Shown: one piece after another, positions 36,135 through 45,536 of the stretch | How positions within the stretch are numbered: position 1 is the stretch's first letter | Layout of the letters: the number at the start of each line of letters is the position of its first letter | Source of the DNA: Halomonas sp. 1513 | GTDB taxonomy: Bacteria; Pseudomonadota; Gammaproteobacteria; Pseudomonadales; Halomonadaceae | Direction of reading: 5' to 3' | DNA length: 64,000 nucleotides | Assembly: GCA_001971685.1 (NCBI GenBank) | Contig: CP019326.1 | Coordinates: 3,968,001-4,032,000 of the forward strand | Made by a program: the position numbers and the translations under genes | Notes under the pieces: generated by a model | Told to the model about the DNA's origin: nothing | The model's database searches: none | Seen by the model: only the letters and a program-made list of their open reading frames with translations

Positions 36135-36980
36135 TCACGCCTGGCTATGATGGCGAAAGTGCGACGGCGACACGCCCTTCATGCGCTTGAAGGTCTTGGA
36201 GAAGGCGAACGGGCTGTGGTAGCCGACCCGCCCGGCGATCTCTTCCACCGGCAGGCTGCTGGTGGCCAGCAGGTGGGCGGCGTGCTGCATGCGCAGCTGG
36301 GTCAGCTGCTGCATCGGACTGCGGCCGAAGACCTTGCGGCTGATACGCCGCAGATGCTCGCTGCTGACGTGGGCGATCTCGGCCATCTCCTCGATGGTCC
36401 AGTGCTTCTCGAGGGTCGGGATCACCGCATCGAACACCGCCACGATGCGTGGGTCGCGCCGCCACGGATCGGCGAAGCGCGAGATATAGCGCTCGATGGT
36501 ATCGCCCCACATCTCGCAGCTGGCGGCATCGCCCTGGCCGTGAAACACCTCGCTGTAGAGCCCCAGGATGGCGTGTTTCATCGGCTCGGGATCGAAGTGC
36601 TGCATGATCGGCGCGATGGTGCCGACCACCGAGCGCGGCGCACTCGGCAGGTAGCGCACCCAGCAGTACTGCCAGCGGCTTCCCGGCACGGCATGGAAGG
36701 CGTGCAGGCCGTGGGCCGGGGCGAACGACATCATGTTGCGGCGCATGGTGCACCAGCCGCCGTCGAGCAGCATGCGCCCCTCGCCGCCCAGCGAGCCGTG
36801 GATATAGGCGCCGCTGAGCCGCGTGCGCACGATGCGGTAGGGCACCGCGGCATCGCCGACTCCGACGTGGGAAATGTGCCGGTCCTTCAGCGCCTGGCAG
36901 TCCTCCACGCGCACGATCCACTGCTGGGTATCGTCCCCCACAATGTGGGTTTCGGATAGGTAGTCGTGTGCTGACGCCAT
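36135..36980 (-). CDS. AraC-family transcriptional regulator
   Basis: A 281-residue regulator with an N-terminal AraC-binding/cupin-like sensor region (residues 1-165) and two helix-turn-helix motifs at the C-terminus: WTIEEMAEIAHVSSEHLRRI, then SSLPVEEIAGRVGYHSPFAF followed by SKTFKRMKGVSPSHF. It is divergent from the set-1 binding protein gene (37087) and so probably controls the locus. The ATG at 36980 is taken, but a GTG at 37022 would add 14 residues. A 19-bp repeat shared with the livG-like promoter lies within codons 8-14. That overlap may mean that the true start is further downstream and the repeat is an operator. Confidence 0.85.
   Translation of the reverse strand: MASAHDYLSETHIVGDDTQQWIVRVEDCQALKDRHISHVGVGDAAVPYRIVRTRLSGAYIHGSLGGEGRMLLDGGWCTMRRNMMSFAPAHGLHAFHAVPGSRWQYCWVRYLPSAPRSVVGTIAPIMQHFDPEPMKHAILGLYSEVFHGQGDAASCEMWGDTIERYISRFADPWRRDPRIVAVFDAVIPTLEKHWTIEEMAEIAHVSSEHLRRISRKVFGRSPMQQLTQLRMQHAAHLLATSSLPVEEIAGRVGYHSPFAFSKTFKRMKGVSPSHFRHHSQA
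36941..36959 (+). repeat. 19-bp repeat, copy 2 (upstream of set-1 binding protein)
   Basis: Identical to 34516-34534 and in the same orientation. It ends 127 nt before the binding-protein start, nearly the same distance as copy 1 from the livG-like start (117 nt). Here it lies within the start of the divergent AraC gene. The preceding bases extend it into a palindrome CCCACA-A-TGTGGG. It is a candidate operator of the AraC regulator. Confidence 0.75.
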
Positions 36981-37086
36981 GGCGGGATCACTCTTTTTGG
37001 CCCTTACTGATAGCAGCAACACATAACAGAAAGCGGCTGCTCAAGGCCAACTATAACAACAGTCACAACGAGCACAGGAGATTAAC

Positions 37087-38319
37087 ATGCCAGCCAAGAC
37101 CCCTTTGAAAACCTTCGCCCTGTCGTCGATAGTGCTCGCCATGGGCGCCGCCTCCGGCGCCATGGCCAGCAATGGCTTTTCCGACGATGTAGTGCGTATC
37201 GGCGTGCTGACCGACATGTCCGGCATCTACACCGACCTCTCCGGCGAGGCCGCGGTGGAAGCCGTGCGCATGGCGGTCGAGGACTTCGGCGGCGAGGTCG
37301 GCGGCGTGCCGATCGAGGTGATCTACGGCGATCACCGCAACCGCGCCGATACCGGCGCCAGCCGTGCCCGGGAGTGGTACGACAACGACGGCGTCGACAT
37401 GATCAACGACCTCTCCAACTCCGGGGTCGCGCTGGCGGTGGCGGCGGTGGCCGAGGAGCGTCAGCGCCACGCCATTTCCAACTCGGCGTCCAACATCGGA
37501 CTGACCAACGACTACTGTTCGCCCTATGTGACCCACTACACCTACGACGCCTATTCGCTGGCCCAGGGCACCGGCAAGACGATCGTCGAGGACGGCGGTG
37601 ATACCTGGTTCTTCCTCACCGTCGACTTCGCCTTCGGCATCGGCCTCGAGGAGCAGGTCTCCGAGGTGGTGCGCGAGGCCGGCGGCCAGGTCGTGGGCGC
37701 CGCCCGCCATCCGCTGGATACCACCGACTTCTCCTCCTACGCCCTGCAGGCCCAGGCCTCGGGCGCCGAGATCATCGGTATCGCCTCCACCGGCGCCGAT
37801 GCCATCAACGCCATCAACGCGCTGTCCGAGTTCGGGGTCTCCCCGGATCAACGCCCGGCGGCCCTGCTGCTGTGGTACGACGACATCGTAAGCCTCGGCC
37901 TCGAGACCGCCCAGGGCCTGCTGCTGACCAACGCCTTCTACTGGGATGCCAACGACGAGACCCGCGAGTTCTCCCAGCGCTTCTACGAGCGCACCGGCCG
38001 CATGCCCAACATGGCCCAGGCCGGCAACTACTCCTCCACCATGCACTACCTCAACGCCGTGGAAGCCGCGGGGACCGATGACCCGGACGCCGTCTCCGAG
38101 CAGATGCGCACGCTGGAGATCAACGACTTCTTCGCCAGCGGCGGCTATATCCGCCCCAACGGCCGTATGGTGCACGACCAGTACCTGTGGGAGGTCAAGG
38201 CACCCGACGAGTCGGAGTATGACTACGACTTCCTGCGCCTGGTGGCGACCATCCCCGGCGAAGAGGCCTTCCAGCCGCTGGAAGACAGCAGCTGCTACCT
38301 GCTCGAACACAACCAGTGA
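37087..38319 (+). CDS. Branched-chain-type ABC transporter substrate-binding protein, set 1
   Basis: A periplasmic binding protein of the LivJ-like type I fold, 410 residues. Signal peptide ends near AMA-SNG (residue 27). The fold opens VVRIGVLTDMSGIYTDLSG, which is the standard HAAT start, and continues AVEAVRMAVEDFGGEVGG. A conserved segment WFFLTVDFAFGIGLEEQV is in the second lobe. A Cys pair (NDYCSPYV and SSCYLLEHNQ) may form a disulfide. AGGAG lies before the ATG. It is followed by a strong hairpin before the permease genes. The ligand cannot be read from sequence. Confidence 0.87.
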   Translation: MPAKTPLKTFALSSIVLAMGAASGAMASNGFSDDVVRIGVLTDMSGIYTDLSGEAAVEAVRMAVEDFGGEVGGVPIEVIYGDHRNRADTGASRAREWYDNDGVDMINDLSNSGVALAVAAVAEERQRHAISNSASNIGLTNDYCSPYVTHYTYDAYSLAQGTGKTIVEDGGDTWFFLTVDFAFGIGLEEQVSEVVREAGGQVVGAARHPLDTTDFSSYALQAQASGAEIIGIASTGADAINAINALSEFGVSPDQRPAALLLWYDDIVSLGLETAQGLLLTNAFYWDANDETREFSQRFYERTGRMPNMAQAGNYSSTMHYLNAVEAAGTDDPDAVSEQMRTLEINDFFASGGYIRPNGRMVHDQYLWEVKAPDESEYDYDFLRLVATIPGEEAFQPLEDSSCYLLEHNQ

Positions 38320-38325
38320 GCGCGG

Positions 38326-38354
38326 CCGCTGCCCGGGGGCTCCCCGGGCAGCGG
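38326..38354 (+). terminator. Intercistronic hairpin after set-1 binding protein
   Basis: A perfect 13-bp stem (CCGCTGCCCGGGG and CCCCGGGCAGCGG) with a GCT loop, 7 nt after the stop and 47 nt before the permease gene, with no T tract. It is likely an mRNA-stabilising or attenuating element that lets the binding protein outnumber the permeases. Confidence 0.75.
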
Positions 38355-38401
38355 TGTGATGCTGATCGTCGCCCCTTCGTTCTCTCTGTGAGCAGTCAAT
38401 C

Positions 38402-39289
38402 ATGGATATCTTCGGTGTACCCATTCAGGCCCTGATGGGTCAGCTCATGCTGGGTATCGTCAACGGCTCCTTCTATGCCGTCTTGAGCCTCGGCCTGGCG
38501 ATCATCTTCGGCGTGCTCAAGATCGTCAACTTCGCCCACGGCGCCTTCTTCATGCTGGGTGCCTTCACCGCCTTTCTGCTCGCCCAGCATCTCGGCGCCA
38601 ACTACTGGACCACGCTGCTGGTGGCCCCCCTGGCCGTGGCGCTGTTCGGCATGCTGTTCGAGTGGCTGTTCCTACGCCGGCTGTACGGGCTCGACCCGAT
38701 CTACGGCCTGCTGCTGACCTTCAGCCTGGTGCTGGTGCTGGAGGGTGGCTTCCGGGTCGCCTTCGGCTCCTCCGGCCAGCCCTTCGCTACCCCCGAGGCG
38801 CTGCGCGGCACTATCAACCTGGGCTTCATGATCCTGCCGATGTATCGCGGCTTCGTGATCGTCGCCGCCCTGCTGGTATGCCTGGTGACCTGGTTCGTGA
38901 TCGAACGCACCGCGCTGGGCGCCAACCTGCGTGCCGCCACCGAGCGCGCCGAACTGACCCAGGCCTTCGGCATCAACGTGCCGCGCCTGGTGACCCTGAC
39001 CTACGGCGTCGGCGTGGGCCTGGCGGCGTTTGCCGGGGTGCTTGCCGCGCCGATCTTCCACGTCAACCCGTCGATGGGCTCGAGTCTGGTGATCATCATC
39101 TTCGCGGTGGTCGTCATCGGCGGCCTGGGCTCGATCATGGGCGCCATCGTCACCGGCCTGGGGCTGGGCGTGGTGGAGGGCTTTACCCGGGTGTTCTACT
39201 CGGAGTTCTCCTCGACCATCGTATTCCTGGTCATGGTGCTGGTGCTGCTGCTGCGCCCCGCCGGCCTGTTCGGCCGAGAGGAGGGCTGA
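38402..39289 (+). CDS. Branched-chain-type ABC transporter permease, set 1 (LivH-like)
   Basis: A 295-residue inner-membrane subunit with about eight helices. LivH features are LGIVNGSFYAVLSLGLAIIFG, KIVNFAHGAFFMLGAF, and AVVVIGGLGSIMGAIVTGLG in the last third. The cytoplasmic EAA-like loop is TERAELTQAFGINVPRL. It stops 2 nt before the LivM-like start. Confidence 0.9.
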   Translation: MDIFGVPIQALMGQLMLGIVNGSFYAVLSLGLAIIFGVLKIVNFAHGAFFMLGAFTAFLLAQHLGANYWTTLLVAPLAVALFGMLFEWLFLRRLYGLDPIYGLLLTFSLVLVLEGGFRVAFGSSGQPFATPEALRGTINLGFMILPMYRGFVIVAALLVCLVTWFVIERTALGANLRAATERAELTQAFGINVPRLVTLTYGVGVGLAAFAGVLAAPIFHVNPSMGSSLVIIIFAVVVIGGLGSIMGAIVTGLGLGVVEGFTRVFYSEFSSTIVFLVMVLVLLLRPAGLFGREEG

Positions 39290-39291
39290 CC

Positions 39292-40287
39292 ATGCACCTG
39301 CGTTCCCTGACCTGGCCGCTGCTGATCGTCGGCCTGATAGTGCTGCTGGCGGTGCCCTTCTTTCCGCAGCTGGTGTACTCGGTGTTCATCATGAAGACGC
39401 TGTGCTTCGTGCTGTTCGCCTGCGCCTTCAACCTGCTGCTGGGGCATACCGGCATCCTCTCCTTCGGCCACGCCGCCTTCTTCGGCACCGGCGCCTATAT
39501 CACCGGCCAGCTGGTCAAGGCCTACGGCGTCCCCACCGAGCTCGGCATCCTCGCCGGCGGCCTGGTGGCCGCCATGCTCGGCGCGGTGATCGGCGCCCTG
39601 GCGATCCGCCGCAGCGGCATCTACCTGGCGATGATCACCCTGGCGATGTCGCAGCTGGTGTTCTTCTTCTTCCTCCAGGCGCCCTTCACCGGCGCCGAGG
39701 ACGGCCTGCAGCGCATTCCCCGCGGCACCTTCCTGGGCATGATCGACCTCAACAGCGATGTGGCCCTCTACTACGTGGTGCTGGGCATCGTCGGCGCCGG
39801 GCTGTGGGTGGTGTGGCGCACCGTCAACTCACCCTTCGGCCAGGTGCTGCGGGCGATTCGCGAGCACGAGCCGCGGGCCATCTCGCTGGGCTATCCGGTG
39901 GCGCGCTACAAGGTGCTGGTGTTCACCCTCTCCGCGGGGCTGTCGGGTATCGCCGGCTCGCTCAAGGCGATCATCTTTCAGCTCGCCGCCCTCTACGACG
40001 TGCACTGGCACACCTCCGGCGACGTCATCCTGATGACCCTGCTGGGCGGCATGAACACCGTGTTTGGCCCCGCCGTGGGCGCGGTAATCGTCTCCACCCT
40101 CAACCACTACCTGGACCCGTTCGGCGCCTGGGTCACGGTGATCATCGGCGTGGTGTTCATGACCTGCGTGCTGACCTTCCGTCAGGGCGTGGTGGGCGAG
40201 CTCGGCCGCCTGCTGAGGTCGCGTCACCCATCCAAGCCAACCAAAGCGCCGCCTCACGCCAGCGCCCGTGCCGATAGCCAGCGCTGA
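39292..40287 (+). CDS. Branched-chain-type ABC transporter permease, set 1 (LivM-like)
   Basis: A 331-residue partner permease. Typical LivM segments are LCFVLFACAFNLLLGHTGILS then FGHAAFFGTGAYITGQ, LAIRRSGIYLAMITLAMSQL, and the EAA loop RAIREHEPRAISLGYPVARY. The C-terminal 30 residues are basic and cytoplasmic. It is followed, 33 nt later, by the first TIM-barrel gene with its own AGGAGG. Confidence 0.9.
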   Translation: MHLRSLTWPLLIVGLIVLLAVPFFPQLVYSVFIMKTLCFVLFACAFNLLLGHTGILSFGHAAFFGTGAYITGQLVKAYGVPTELGILAGGLVAAMLGAVIGALAIRRSGIYLAMITLAMSQLVFFFFLQAPFTGAEDGLQRIPRGTFLGMIDLNSDVALYYVVLGIVGAGLWVVWRTVNSPFGQVLRAIREHEPRAISLGYPVARYKVLVFTLSAGLSGIAGSLKAIIFQLAALYDVHWHTSGDVILMTLLGGMNTVFGPAVGAVIVSTLNHYLDPFGAWVTVIIGVVFMTCVLTFRQGVVGELGRLLRSRHPSKPTKAPPHASARADSQR

Positions 40288-40320
40288 ACGACCGCGAACT
40301 CTGAGAACAAGGAGGCCAGC

Positions 40321-41148
40321 ATGGCCCAGCTCGATAGAACCACCCTGATGGCGCGCTTTCGTGACATGGCCGCCCGCGGCCAGCCGATCATCGGCGGCGG
40401 CGCCGGCACCGGTATCTCGGCCAAGTGCGAAGAGGCCGGCGGCATCGACCTGATCGTGATCTACAACTCCGGGCGCTACCGCATGGCCGGGCGCGCCTCC
40501 TCCGCCGGCCTGCTGGCCTACGGCAACGCCAACCAGATCGTCCAGGAGATGGCGCTGGAGGTGCTGCCGGTGGTCAAGCACACCCCGGTGCTGGCCGGCG
40601 TCAACGGCACCGACCCCTTCGTGATCATGCCCAAGCTGCTGCGCGAGCTGAAGGACCTGGGCTTCTCGGGGGTACAGAACTTCCCCACCGTGGGCCTGAT
40701 CGACGGCACCTTCCGCATCAGCCTGGAGGAGACCGGCATCACCTACGCCCAGGAAGTCGAGATGATCCGCCTGGCCCATGAGATGGACATGCTCACCACG
40801 CCCTATGTGTTCTCCGCCGAGGAGGCGGTGGCCATGACCGAGGCCGGCGCCGACATCATCGTCGCCCACATGGGCGTCACGGTGGGCGGCACCATCGGCG
40901 CCGCCACCGCCAAGAGCCTCGACGAGTCGGTGCAGCTGATCGACGACTGGGCGGCGGCGGCCCGCGAAGTGCGCGACGACGTGCTGGTGCTCTGCCACGG
41001 CGGGCCCATCGCTACCCCCGAGGATGCCGCCTACGTGATGCGCAACAGCCAGCACTGCCACGGCTTCTACGGCGCCTCGAGCATGGAGCGCCTGCCCACC
41101 GAAATCGCGCTCACCGAGCAGATCCGCCAGTTCAAGGCCATCGCATGA
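40321..41148 (+). CDS. PF09370-type TIM-barrel protein, copy 1 ('phosphoenolpyruvate hydrolase family')
   Basis: A 275-residue soluble protein of the family called PEP_hydrolase or TIM-barrel signal transduction protein, which corresponds to the C-terminal domain of plant Tm-1. The conserved core [21 protein letters not shown], then [15 protein letters not shown] (residues 22-58), forms the first barrel strands. [16 protein letters not shown] and [15 protein letters not shown] (about residues 170-190) follow. The end is [15 protein letters not shown]. It is about two-thirds identical by eye to the copy at 42836. The catalytic role is not established; the database name should be treated with caution. 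Strong AGGAGG ribosome site. Confidence 0.85.
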   Translation: MAQLDRTTLMARFRDMAARGQPIIGGGAGTGISAKCEEAGGIDLIVIYNSGRYRMAGRASSAGLLAYGNANQIVQEMALEVLPVVKHTPVLAGVNGTDPFVIMPKLLRELKDLGFSGVQNFPTVGLIDGTFRISLEETGITYAQEVEMIRLAHEMDMLTTPYVFSAEEAVAMTEAGADIIVAHMGVTVGGTIGAATAKSLDESVQLIDDWAAAAREVRDDVLVLCHGGPIATPEDAAYVMRNSQHCHGFYGASSMERLPTEIALTEQIRQFKAIA

Positions 41149-41173
41149 GCCACGCCAACACAAGGAGCACACC

Positions 41174-41608
41174 ATGACCCGCGTCTATGTCAGTGCCGTA
41201 ATGCCGATCAGTCTGGAGCAAGCCTGGCGCGTGCTGCGCGACTTCAACGGACTGCCCGACTACCACCCGTTCTTCGCCAAGAGCTACATCGAGGACGGCA
41301 AACCCGCCGACCAGCTCGGCTGCGTACGCCACTTCCACGACCACGACGGCAACGCCATCCGCGAGGAGCTGCTGTCGCTCTCCGACCGCGAGCACCTCTG
41401 CTGCTACCGCATTCTCGACGCCCCGGCGCTGCCGGTGCGCGGCTATGTCTCGGAGATGCGCTTGAAGCCGATCACCACCAGCGGCCACTGCTTCGGTGAG
41501 TGGTGGGCGGAGTTCGAGGTCGACGACGCCGACCGTGACGACGTGGTCCAGCGCGTCGGCGACACCTTCCGGCTGGCCTTCGAAGGGGCCACCGAGCGCG
41601 CCCGCTAG
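41174..41608 (+). CDS. SRPBCC-family (polyketide cyclase-like) protein
   Basis: A 144-residue protein with a START/Bet v1-like ligand-binding fold: [21 protein letters not shown] followed by [13 protein letters not shown] at the N-terminus, a central beta sheet ([18 protein letters not shown]), and a C-terminal helix [13 protein letters not shown]. Such small domains bind hydrophobic ligands or catalyse cyclisation/dehydration. Its place between the TIM-barrel and UPF0261 genes, with AAGGAG ribosome sites on each, suggests a shared pathway. No catalytic residue can be assigned. Confidence 0.82.
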   Translation: MTRVYVSAVMPISLEQAWRVLRDFNGLPDYHPFFAKSYIEDGKPADQLGCVRHFHDHDGNAIREELLSLSDREHLCCYRILDAPALPVRGYVSEMRLKPITTSGHCFGEWWAEFEVDDADRDDVVQRVGDTFRLAFEGATERAR

Positions 41609-41618
41609 GAGATACGCC

Positions 41619-42839
41619 ATGCAAGCCATCGCCTATCTGATCGGCACCTGCGACACCAAGGCCACCGAGCTGCGCTATTTACGTGAGCGGCTGGCCGCCG
41701 CCGGCGTGGCCAGCTGCATCGTCGACGTCGGCACCCAGGGTGACGACCAGGGCGTTGCCGACATCAGTGCCGCCGAGGTCGCCGCCTGCCATCCCGAGGG
41801 TGCTGCCGCGGTGTTCGTCAACGACCGCGGCCGCGCCGTGGCGGCCATGGCCGAGGCGCTGCGCCGCTGGCTGCCCGCGCGCGACGATCTGGGCGGCGCC
41901 CTGGGCATCGGCGGCTCCGGCGGCACCGCGCTGATCGCCCCGGCGCTGCGCGAGCTGGATATCGGCGTGCCCAAGCTGCTGGTCTCGACCATCGCCTCCG
42001 GCAACGTCGCGCCCTACGTCGGCCCCAGCGACATCGCCATGCTCTACTCGGTCACCGACGTCGCCGGCCTCAACCGCATCTCGCGGCGGGTGCTGGGCAA
42101 CGCCGCCCACGCCCTGGCCGGCATGCTGCGCGAACGCATTCCGGCGGTGGCCGACGACAAGCCGGCCATCGGCCTGAGCATGTTCGGCGTCACCACAGAC
42201 TGCGTGAACCGGCTCTGCGACAGCCTCGAGGCCGACTACGACTGCCTGGTGTTCCACGCCACCGGCACCGGCGGGCGCTCGCTGGAGAAGCTCGCCGACA
42301 GCGGCATGATCGAGGGCCTGCTGGATGTCACCACCACCGAGGTCTGCGACCTGTTCATGGGTGGTGTGTTTAGCGCCGGCGAGCAGCGCCTCGATGTCGT
42401 CGCGCGTACCGCGCTGCCCTACGTCGGCTCGGTGGGGGCGCTGGACATGGTCAACTTCGCCGGCCTCGAGTCGGTCCCCGAGCGCTATCGCCAGCGCCTG
42501 CTCTACGAGCACAACCCGCAGATCACGCTGATGCGCACCACCGCCGAGGAGAACGCGCGCATGGGGCGCTGGATCGGCGACAAGCTCAACCGCAGCCGCG
42601 GCCCCGTGCGCTTCCTGCTGCCCGAGGGCGGCGTCTCGGCGCTGGACGCCCCCGGCCAGCCCTTCCACGACCCGGCGGCCGACGCCGCCCTGTTCGAGGC
42701 GCTCGAGGCGACCGTCGAGCAGACCCCCGAGCGACAGCTGATTCGCTCGCCCCATCACATCAATGACCCGGCCTTCGCTGCACAGCTGGTCGAGCAGTTC
42801 CGCGAGGTCATGGCAACACGTTCAAGGAGACCAAATTGA
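41619..42839 (+). CDS. UPF0261 (Tm-1-like ATP-binding domain) protein
   Basis: A 406-residue member of UPF0261, equivalent to the N-terminal half of plant Tm-1. Markers are [19 protein letters not shown] (residues 6-24), VDVGTQGDD, the glycine-rich [15 protein letters not shown] (nucleotide-binding type), [17 protein letters not shown], then [14 protein letters not shown] and [17 protein letters not shown]. In plants this domain is fused to the PF09370 TIM barrel; here that partner is encoded on both sides. Start at the ATG with GGAG 8 nt upstream. The last codons overlap the TTG start of the second TIM-barrel gene. Confidence 0.87.
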   Translation: MQAIAYLIGTCDTKATELRYLRERLAAAGVASCIVDVGTQGDDQGVADISAAEVAACHPEGAAAVFVNDRGRAVAAMAEALRRWLPARDDLGGALGIGGSGGTALIAPALRELDIGVPKLLVSTIASGNVAPYVGPSDIAMLYSVTDVAGLNRISRRVLGNAAHALAGMLRERIPAVADDKPAIGLSMFGVTTDCVNRLCDSLEADYDCLVFHATGTGGRSLEKLADSGMIEGLLDVTTTEVCDLFMGGVFSAGEQRLDVVARTALPYVGSVGALDMVNFAGLESVPERYRQRLLYEHNPQITLMRTTAEENARMGRWIGDKLNRSRGPVRFLLPEGGVSALDAPGQPFHDPAADAALFEALEATVEQTPERQLIRSPHHINDPAFAAQLVEQFREVMATRSRRPN

Positions 42840-43669
42840 AGAAGTGGAATCGAGAAGCGCTGATGGCGCACTTCCAGGCCATGGTGGCACGCGGCGAGCC
42901 CATCGTTGGCGGCGGCGCGGGCACCGGCCTGTCGGCGAAGTGCGAAGAGGCCGGCGGCATCGACCTGATCGTGATCTATAACTCCGGCCGCTACCGCATG
43001 GCCGGGCGCGGCTCGCTGGCCGGGATCATGCCCTACGGCAATGCCAACGAGATCGTCAAGGAGATGGCCCGCGAGGTGCTGCCGGTGACCCAGAACACCC
43101 CGGTCCTGGCCGGCGTCTGCGGCACCGATCCCTTCGTGTTCATGGAACCGTTCCTGGCCGAGCTCAAGGCGATGGGCTTCGCCGGGGTGCAGAACTTCCC
43201 CACCGTGGGCCTGATCGACGGCACCTTCCGCGCCAACCTGGAAGAGACCGGCATGCGCTATGCCCAGGAAGTGGAGATGATCCGCCAGGCCCGCGAGGCC
43301 GGGCTACTCACCACGCCCTACGTGTTCAACGCCGACGACGCACGCGCCATGACCGAGGCCGGCGCCGATATCATCGTTTGCCACATGGGCCTGACCACCG
43401 GCGGCAGCATCGGCGCCGAGACCGCCATGAGCCTGGATGACTGCGTCGCCGCCATCAACGACTGGGCGGCGGCGGCCAGGGCCGTGCGCGACGATGTGAT
43501 CGTGCTCTGCCACGGCGGCCCGATTGCCGACCCCAACGACGCCGAATACATCCTGGCCCGCTGTTCCGGCTGTCACGGTTTCTACGGCGCCTCGAGCATG
43601 GAGCGACTGCCCACCGAGCGCGCCCTGACCGAGCAGACCCGAGCCTTCAAGAATATTCGCCGGGGCTGA
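42836..43669 (+). CDS. PF09370-type TIM-barrel protein, copy 2
   Basis: A 277-residue paralog of the product at 40321, identical through long stretches ([46 protein letters not shown]). The start is TTG, overlapping the UPF0261 stop (TTGA), with AAGGAG 7 nt upstream, so it is translationally coupled to UPF0261 and may be its preferred partner. Differences cluster in the variable helices (residues 58-70 and 180-205). Having two copies on either side of one UPF0261 gene suggests either a hetero-oligomer or two related substrates. Confidence 0.85.
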   Translation: MKKWNREALMAHFQAMVARGEPIVGGGAGTGLSAKCEEAGGIDLIVIYNSGRYRMAGRGSLAGIMPYGNANEIVKEMAREVLPVTQNTPVLAGVCGTDPFVFMEPFLAELKAMGFAGVQNFPTVGLIDGTFRANLEETGMRYAQEVEMIRQAREAGLLTTPYVFNADDARAMTEAGADIIVCHMGLTTGGSIGAETAMSLDDCVAAINDWAAAARAVRDDVIVLCHGGPIADPNDAEYILARCSGCHGFYGASSMERLPTERALTEQTRAFKNIRRG

Positions 43670-43707
43670 TTTACCATGTGCTTTAACGACGCTTGGGGGG
43701 TGTGCCT

Positions 43708-44565
43708 ATGAACACCTTCTACTTCCTGGCCCTCAACGGCCTGACCATGGCGGCGCTGCTGTTCATCATGGCCAGCGGCCTGACCCTGGCCTTCGGGCTG
43801 ATGCGGGTGGTCAACCTGGCCCACGGCGCCTTCTATCTGCTGGGCGGCTATATCGGGGTCCAGGTGATTCGCGACACCGGCAGCCTGACCCTGGGCATCC
43901 TGGCCGGCGGTGCCGTGGCCCTGGTCGGCGGGCTGCTGATGGAGCGCTTCCTGCTGCAGCGGGTGCGCGGCATGGATCTCTCCGAGGCGCTGCTGACCAT
44001 CGCCGTGGGTCTGATCATCGCCGACGCCCTGCTGGTGGTCTACGGCGGACAGCCGGTGAGCCTGCCTCTGCCCCGTGAGCTGCGCGCGCCGGTGGACCTG
44101 GGCGTGATGATGTACCCCTACTTCCGGGTACTGATCATGATCTTCGCCGTGCTGCTGGGCATCGCGCTGTGGCTGGTGATGACCTACACCCGCATCGGCG
44201 CGGCCATTCGTGCCGGCGTCGACGACCGCGAAACCGCCATGACCCAGGGCATCAACGTGCCGCTGCTGTTCGGCGGCGTGTTTGCCGTGGCCAGCTTCCT
44301 GGCCGGCGTCGCCGGCGTCATCGGGACCTCCTACATGTCGCTGACCCAGGGGCTCGACGTGCGGGTGCTGATGCTCTCGCTGGTGGTGATCATCATCGGC
44401 GGCATGGGCTCGCTCAAGGGGGCCGCGGTCGGCGCGCTGATCACCGGTATGGTGTCGAGCTTCGCGACCGGCTACCTGCCGCAGTTCGCGCTGTTCTTCC
44501 TGTTCCTGCCGATGACGCTGATCCTGGTCTTTCGCCCCCAGGGCCTGTTCGGGAGGGTGACATGA
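43708..44565 (+). CDS. Branched-chain-type ABC transporter permease, set 2 (LivH-like)
   Basis: A 285-residue permease with about eight helices. LALNGLTMAALLFIMASGLTLA starts the first helices, followed by LMRVVNLAHGAFYLLGGYIG, and the last third has LVVIIIGGMGSLKGAAVGAL. The ATG at 43708 is preferred over a GTG 15 nt earlier because GGGGGG lies 7 nt before it. It overlaps the LivM-like gene by an ATGA. Confidence 0.88.
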   Translation: MNTFYFLALNGLTMAALLFIMASGLTLAFGLMRVVNLAHGAFYLLGGYIGVQVIRDTGSLTLGILAGGAVALVGGLLMERFLLQRVRGMDLSEALLTIAVGLIIADALLVVYGGQPVSLPLPRELRAPVDLGVMMYPYFRVLIMIFAVLLGIALWLVMTYTRIGAAIRAGVDDRETAMTQGINVPLLFGGVFAVASFLAGVAGVIGTSYMSLTQGLDVRVLMLSLVVIIIGGMGSLKGAAVGALITGMVSSFATGYLPQFALFFLFLPMTLILVFRPQGLFGRVT

Positions 44566-45536
44566 AACGCGAATACCTGATCATTGTGATGATCCTCGTC
44601 GCCCTCCTGGCCTGGCCGCTGGTGATGGGCAACTACGCCGTGTCCCAGGCCAACCGGGCGATGATCTACGCCCTGGCGGCGCTGAGCTTCTCGCTGCTGG
44701 CCGGCCGGCTGGGCTGGTTCTCGCTGTGCCAGACCACCTTTGCCGGCATCAGTGGCTACACCATCGCCATCCTGGGGGTGCGCTTCGGCCTGCCTTTCCC
44801 GCTGGTGGTCACGCTGGCGCTGCTGTTGACCACGCTGAGCGCGGTGATCTTCGGCCTGCTGACGGTGCGCTCGCGCAAGGTCAGCTTCCTGATGCTGACC
44901 CTGGCACTCGGCCAGATGGTGTGGGCGCTGTCGTTCCAGTGGGTCGACGTCACCGGCGGCTACAACGGCATCGCCGGGGTACGCATGCCGGTGTATGGCG
45001 ACCTCAATCTCAACGACACCCGGGTCTTCTACGCCCTGGTCGCAACGGTCACGGTGGCGATCTACCTCGCCGTGTGGCGAGTGTATCGCTCGCCCTTCGG
45101 CCTGCTGCTGCTGGGCATCCAGGAGAACGAGCAGCGCATGCGCGCGCTGGGCCACCCCGTCGCCCTGGCCCGCTTCACCGCCTTCGTGCTGGCGGGCGCC
45201 ATTGCCGGCGTAGCGGGGGTCTTCCTGGTCTACGACATGGGCATCATGTCGCCGTCACCGCTGGGGCTCGGCCACGCCGTGTGGGTGCTGACCGCCGCGG
45301 TGCTGGGCGGCTATCGCAGCCTGCTGGGCCCGGCGATTGGCGTGGCCGTGTTGATCGCCCTGGAGACCCTGGTTTCCCAATACACCGACCGACACATGAT
45401 GGTGATCGGTGTGGTGCTGCTGCTCTCGATTCTGCTGATGCCGCGCGGGCTGGCAGAAATGTTCGAGCAGCACTTCAAGCGCAAGTCGAAGCCCCAGGCT
45501 TCCGTGACAACAACAACCCGAGGAGAAGAGCCATGA
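44562..45536 (+). CDS. Branched-chain-type ABC transporter permease, set 2 (LivM-like)
   Basis: A 324-residue partner permease: ALAALSFSLLAGRLGWFSLC, VRSRKVSFLMLTLALGQMVW, EAA-type loop QENEQRMRALGHPVALARF, and AVLGGYRSLLGPAIGVAVL. Conventional LivM sequences have SFGHA after the first glycine segment; here it is SLCQTTFAGISGYT, a divergence from set 1. Start and stop both overlap neighbours (ATGA), so the set-2 operon is tightly coupled. Confidence 0.88.
   Translation: MKREYLIIVMILVALLAWPLVMGNYAVSQANRAMIYALAALSFSLLAGRLGWFSLCQTTFAGISGYTIAILGVRFGLPFPLVVTLALLLTTLSAVIFGLLTVRSRKVSFLMLTLALGQMVWALSFQWVDVTGGYNGIAGVRMPVYGDLNLNDTRVFYALVATVTVAIYLAVWRVYRSPFGLLLLGIQENEQRMRALGHPVALARFTAFVLAGAIAGVAGVFLVYDMGIMSPSPLGLGHAVWVLTAAVLGGYRSLLGPAIGVAVLIALETLVSQYTDRHMMVIGVVLLLSILLMPRGLAEMFEQHFKRKSKPQASVTTTTRGEEP

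Noticed and set aside
40321..43669. Taking the family name phosphoenolpyruvate hydrolase as a function for the two TIM-barrel proteins.
   Set aside because: The name comes from database family naming; nothing in the neighbourhood or visible motifs shows PEP hydrolysis.
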